Shown here piece by piece: positions 5,861 through 7,851 of a DNA stretch of 7,851 bases. The stretch's first letter is position 1, and each line of letters opens with the position of its first letter. The stretch lies in assembly GCA_937950385.1 (NCBI GenBank), contig CALFEA010000078.1:1-7851 (forward strand), given 5' to 3'. This stretch comes from an uncultured Altererythrobacter sp. (GTDB lineage: Bacteria > Pseudomonadota > Alphaproteobacteria > Sphingomonadales > Sphingomonadaceae). The position numbers and the translations under genes are program-made. The notes beneath the pieces were generated by a model. It was not told where the DNA came from and ran no database searches. It worked only from the letters and a program-made list of their open reading frames with translations.

Positions 5861-5985
5861 ATCCTATCGATACCCCATTCCCGTGCTAGGGATTCGGCCA
5901 GTGTAGATGTCCGCAGGCATGAATCAACCTTCACGCCAATGTTTTGCCATTGATAGACGGCAAAATCGCCCATCACTTCCGCCAT
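5857..5985 (-). CDS. Possible 42-aa small protein coupled to clpX
   Basis: An ATG at 5985 opens a 42-codon frame whose TGA overlaps the clpX ATG by four bases (ATGA), the usual arrangement for translational coupling. The peptide (starting [14 protein letters not shown]) is mixed in composition, with two Trp, one Cys and an amphipathic C-terminal part ([16 protein letters not shown]); it has no signal peptide or membrane segment and I do not recognise it. There is no Shine-Dalgarno sequence, but a candidate promoter ends about ten bases before the ATG, so it could be translated leaderless. It fills most of the 204-base clpP-clpX gap. By eye about half of its third codon positions are G or C, neutral evidence. 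It may be a real small protein, a regulatory leader peptide for clpX, or chance. Confidence 0.35.
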   Translation of the reverse strand: MAEVMGDFAVYQWQNIGVKVDSCLRTSTLAESLAREWGIDRI

Positions 5986-5994
5986 AATGGAGGC

Positions 5995-6022
5995 ATTGTC
6001 CCAAAATTACCCGAAAGATCAA
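5995..6022 (-). promoter_or_regulatory. Candidate promoter for the small ORF and clpX
   Basis: Read on the minus strand, TTGATC (6022-6017) and GACAAT (6000-5995) match the sigma-70 boxes at four of six bases each, with a 16-base spacer. Transcription would start near 5988. No T-tailed terminator lies after clpP, so clpX could also be read from the clpP promoter. Confidence 0.3.
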
Positions 6023-6064
6023 AGTAAATTAAATGCAATGTCTGCGCTAAGACCCTGCGCCCGA

Positions 6065-6763
6065 TCAGGACGGTGCGCCGCCAGAACCTTTTTCGTCTTC
6101 GTCGCCTTCGCCTTCTGGGCGGGTTTCAAAGACCTTATCCACGAGGCCAAACTTCATCGCTTCATCGGCTTCAAGGAAGGTGTCGCGGTCCATTGCCGCC
6201 TCGATGTCTTTCAGCTTCTTGCCCGTGTATTTCACGTAAAGGTCGTTCATGCGCTTTTTGATGCGCAGAATTTCGCGCGCCTGAATTTCAATGTCAGAAG
6301 CCATGCCGCGCGCGCCGCCTGATGGCTGGTGGATCATCACCCGCGCATTGGGCAAAGCGATCCGCATGCCCGGCTCGCCCGCCGCCAACAGGAAACTGCC
6401 CATAGAGGCGGCTTGGCCTACGCAAACGGTGGAAACGCGCGGCTTGATATATTGCATGGTGTCATGGATGCCCATGCCCGCTGTCACAACGCCGCCGGGG
6501 GAATTGATGTACATGGAAATCGGCTTGGAAGGGTTCTCGCTTTCAAGGAACAATAGCTGCGCAATGATCAGCGAGGCCATATTGTCCTCAACCTGACCTG
6601 TCACAAAAACGATCCGTTCGCGCAGCAACCGGCTGAAAATGTCAAAGCTGCGTTCACCGCGGCTAGTCTGCTCCACAACCATTGGTACCAAGGCACCTGT
6701 CAGCGGGTCACGGGTAAATTGGCCTTGAGTCGAGTGGCCTTCGCCGCCGAAAAGATCGATCAT
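6065..6763 (-). CDS. clpP: ATP-dependent Clp protease proteolytic subunit ClpP
   Basis: ClpP is the serine peptidase chamber of the ClpXP (and ClpAP) protease, a double ring of seven subunits in the cytoplasm. The 232-residue product shows the catalytic triad Ser120 (GQAASMGSF), His145 (MIHQPSGG) and Asp194 (MDRDTF), with the spacing of the E. coli enzyme. The oxyanion segment INSPGG is at 86-91. The N-terminal part before [20 protein letters not shown] is probably a propeptide. The C-terminus is longer than in E. coli ClpP and is acidic and Gly-rich (about 214-232). I chose ATG 6763 because it has AAGGA ten bases upstream; the longer in-frame start at 6784 is a TTG with no ribosome site. The gene lies upstream of clpX in the usual clpP-clpX order. 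Confidence 0.97.
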   Translation of the reverse strand: MIDLFGGEGHSTQGQFTRDPLTGALVPMVVEQTSRGERSFDIFSRLLRERIVFVTGQVEDNMASLIIAQLLFLESENPSKPISMYINSPGGVVTAGMGIHDTMQYIKPRVSTVCVGQAASMGSFLLAAGEPGMRIALPNARVMIHQPSGGARGMASDIEIQAREILRIKKRMNDLYVKYTGKKLKDIEAAMDRDTFLEADEAMKFGLVDKVFETRPEGEGDEDEKGSGGAPS

Positions 6764-6773
6764 GTGAAGCGTG

Positions 6774-6778
6774 TCCTT
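6774..6778 (-). promoter_or_regulatory. Ribosome binding site deciding the clpP start
   Basis: AAGGA on the minus strand lies ten bases before the ATG at 6763. It would be inside the coding region if the TTG at 6784 were used, so it favours the shorter ClpP. Confidence 0.6.
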
Positions 6779-6878
6779 ATACAAAACGTTGGAGGCCTAT
6801 GTCGGACGCTGCGCGCCAATGTTCAAGGGCTTTAACCACTCCATTGGGGAAACTGCGCATTTACCCTTAGTTTTACTG

Positions 6879-7851
6879 TTAAGCTTGAGGCGCGGAAAAG
6901 CTGCGGATCAAACCGGGCGCACGCCGCACTTGCTCAATATCCGTCTTGCCGTTGAACAACAGCCGGACCAGTGCGAGCCGCCGCACAAGCAGCTCATGGA
7001 TCAGGATCACCGTGCCTGCCGATGCCAGCGTTAGCACCGTAAATTCCGCCGCTATCGGCCATTCCACATCCACCAGCATTTTGCCGTAAATATAGATCAA
7101 GCAGTGGTGGAACAAATACATCGACAAGGCGCAATCCGCCAGCCAGCGAATACGCGGACCGCCCTCGTTAAAATAACGATGGAAGAATTGCAGAATGAAC
7201 AACACAAGCGTCCACATCGCCAGCTGATTGAAGAACAGCATCACCATGCCCAGCGCAAAGCCTTGATCGGGAAACGCATAGGGCTGGAAGATAATCGCCG
7301 CAGCCGCCGCATAAGGCATATACCAGCGCCATGTGCACAGCGCTTTGAGCAAGGCCGGCGACAAAGCTGCCATCACGCCAATCACGAAAAACGGCAACTC
7401 GCTGGTGACCTTGTACCAGCTTTGAAAGCCCGGGAAGAGCAGATCATATGCGCCCGGCATTTGCGCCGCGAGCGCATAATTGCCTGTATTGGTCATAGCG
7501 AGCGCGATGAGGAACACAGCAAAGGCAAGCGGCGCGGCAACCCATGCCGCAAGCTTTTCCGACACAGCAACAGCCATTTGGCGCAGCGCCGACTCCTTCG
7601 GCAAGGCGGCATGAATGATCGCAGCAAGCAGGAACATCGGCAGCAGGCTGACGAGGAACCACAGATGCAATTGCCAGCCGCCGGTGCTCCAAACTGCGGC
7701 AAAATCCGCGCTTGCGAACCACACAAGCGGGCTTCCTGCTCCCCCTGCATCAAGCCAGCGCAGATACAATTCGACCATGTTAAACGTAACCGCAATCGCG
7801 ATCAGCGGCACTGCGGTGCGCAAGAACCGGTTCCACAGAAAATCGCCAACG
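6879..7851 (-). CDS. Acyltransferase 3 family membrane protein (5' end cut off)
   Basis: This integral membrane protein belongs to the acyltransferase-3 family (OpgC/OafA-like), which transfers acyl groups such as acetyl or succinyl onto periplasmic glucans, lipopolysaccharide or other surface sugars. The frame is open to the window edge, so the first part, where the catalytic His normally lies, is missing; 323 residues are visible. Counting from the edge, hydrophobic segments occur near residues 10-30, 59-84, 103-122, 153-172, 176-198, 202-226, 237-258 and 265-288. Family-like motifs are LHLWFLVSLL (61-70), ELPFFVIGVMAA (151-162) and SMYLFHHCLIYIYGKML (243-259). The TTG at 7823 is internal, not a start. 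No T-tailed terminator is seen in the gap before clpP, which is on the same strand. The family is fairly sure; the substrate is unknown. Confidence 0.85.
   Translation of the reverse strand, partial: VGDFLWNRFLRTAVPLIAIAVTFNMVELYLRWLDAGGAGSPLVWFASADFAAVWSTGGWQLHLWFLVSLLPMFLLAAIIHAALPKESALRQMAVAVSEKLAAWVAAPLAFAVFLIALAMTNTGNYALAAQMPGAYDLLFPGFQSWYKVTSELPFFVIGVMAALSPALLKALCTWRWYMPYAAAAAIIFQPYAFPDQGFALGMVMLFFNQLAMWTLVLFILQFFHRYFNEGGPRIRWLADCALSMYLFHHCLIYIYGKMLVDVEWPIAAEFTVLTLASAGTVILIHELLVRRLALVRLLFNGKTDIEQVRRAPGLIRSFSAPQA

Noticed and set aside
5360..5953. 197-codon plus-strand frame
   Set aside because: It is the opposite strand of clpX, which has all family motifs. The plus-strand product is Arg/Phe-rich and resembles nothing known.
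6776..6806. TATAAG -10-like box just before clpP with a CCGACA -35 18 bases upstream
   Set aside because: The start of transcription would fall after the AAGGA ribosome site that best explains the clpP start.
6790..6835. CTTGAAC followed by CATAG on the minus strand as a heat-shock (RpoH) promoter for clpP
   Set aside because: The spacing is about three bases too long for the RpoH pattern and the -10 match is poor.

Overview
The window looks like chromosomal DNA of an alphaproteobacterium, most likely a sphingomonad (Sphingomonadales, perhaps Erythrobacteraceae). This is inferred from the moderately high GC, the ClpX and ClpP sequences, the gene for a monofunctional peptidoglycan glycosyltransferase, and a SigK-like ECF sigma / RskA-like anti-sigma / fasciclin group. 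No search was run, so the placement is by recognition only. I see no insertion sequence, phage gene, CRISPR array, tRNA or rRNA.

Left part, plus strand (about 1-4220). A rho-independent terminator at 61-93 closes a gene that lies off the left edge. A 56-residue acidic protein (118-288, minus) is divergent from a tightly packed plus-strand run: mtgA (416-1087), a His-rich cation diffusion facilitator (1080-2060), an ECF sigma factor (2061-2633) and its membrane anti-sigma factor (2630-3364). Adjacent genes overlap or abut, so they are probably one operon. After a 157-base gap comes a secreted fasciclin (FAS1) protein (3522-4097), closed by a strong terminator (4182-4220). The gap holds an 8-bp inverted repeat, an ECF-like promoter (CATCC-N16-CGTAA) and a leader that can fold into two hairpins. 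The simplest reading is a membrane-signalled switch: the RskA-like protein holds the sigma factor, and release turns on the FAS1 gene. The SigK/RskA system of Mycobacterium tuberculosis, which controls the FAS1 proteins MPT70 and MPT83, has the same parts.

Right part, minus strand (4206-7851). Reading leftwards from the right edge: an acyltransferase-3 membrane protein cut by the window edge (6879-7851), clpP (6065-6763), a possible 42-codon ORF that overlaps the clpX start by four bases (5857-5985), clpX (4589-5860), and a small exported protein of unknown function with a non-ATG start (4206-4580). ClpP and ClpX together form the ATP-dependent ClpXP protease.

The most interesting points are the ECF/anti-sigma/FAS1 module with its candidate promoter and its link to a metal exporter, the small ORF coupled to clpX, and the odd start and stop of the 4206-4580 gene.
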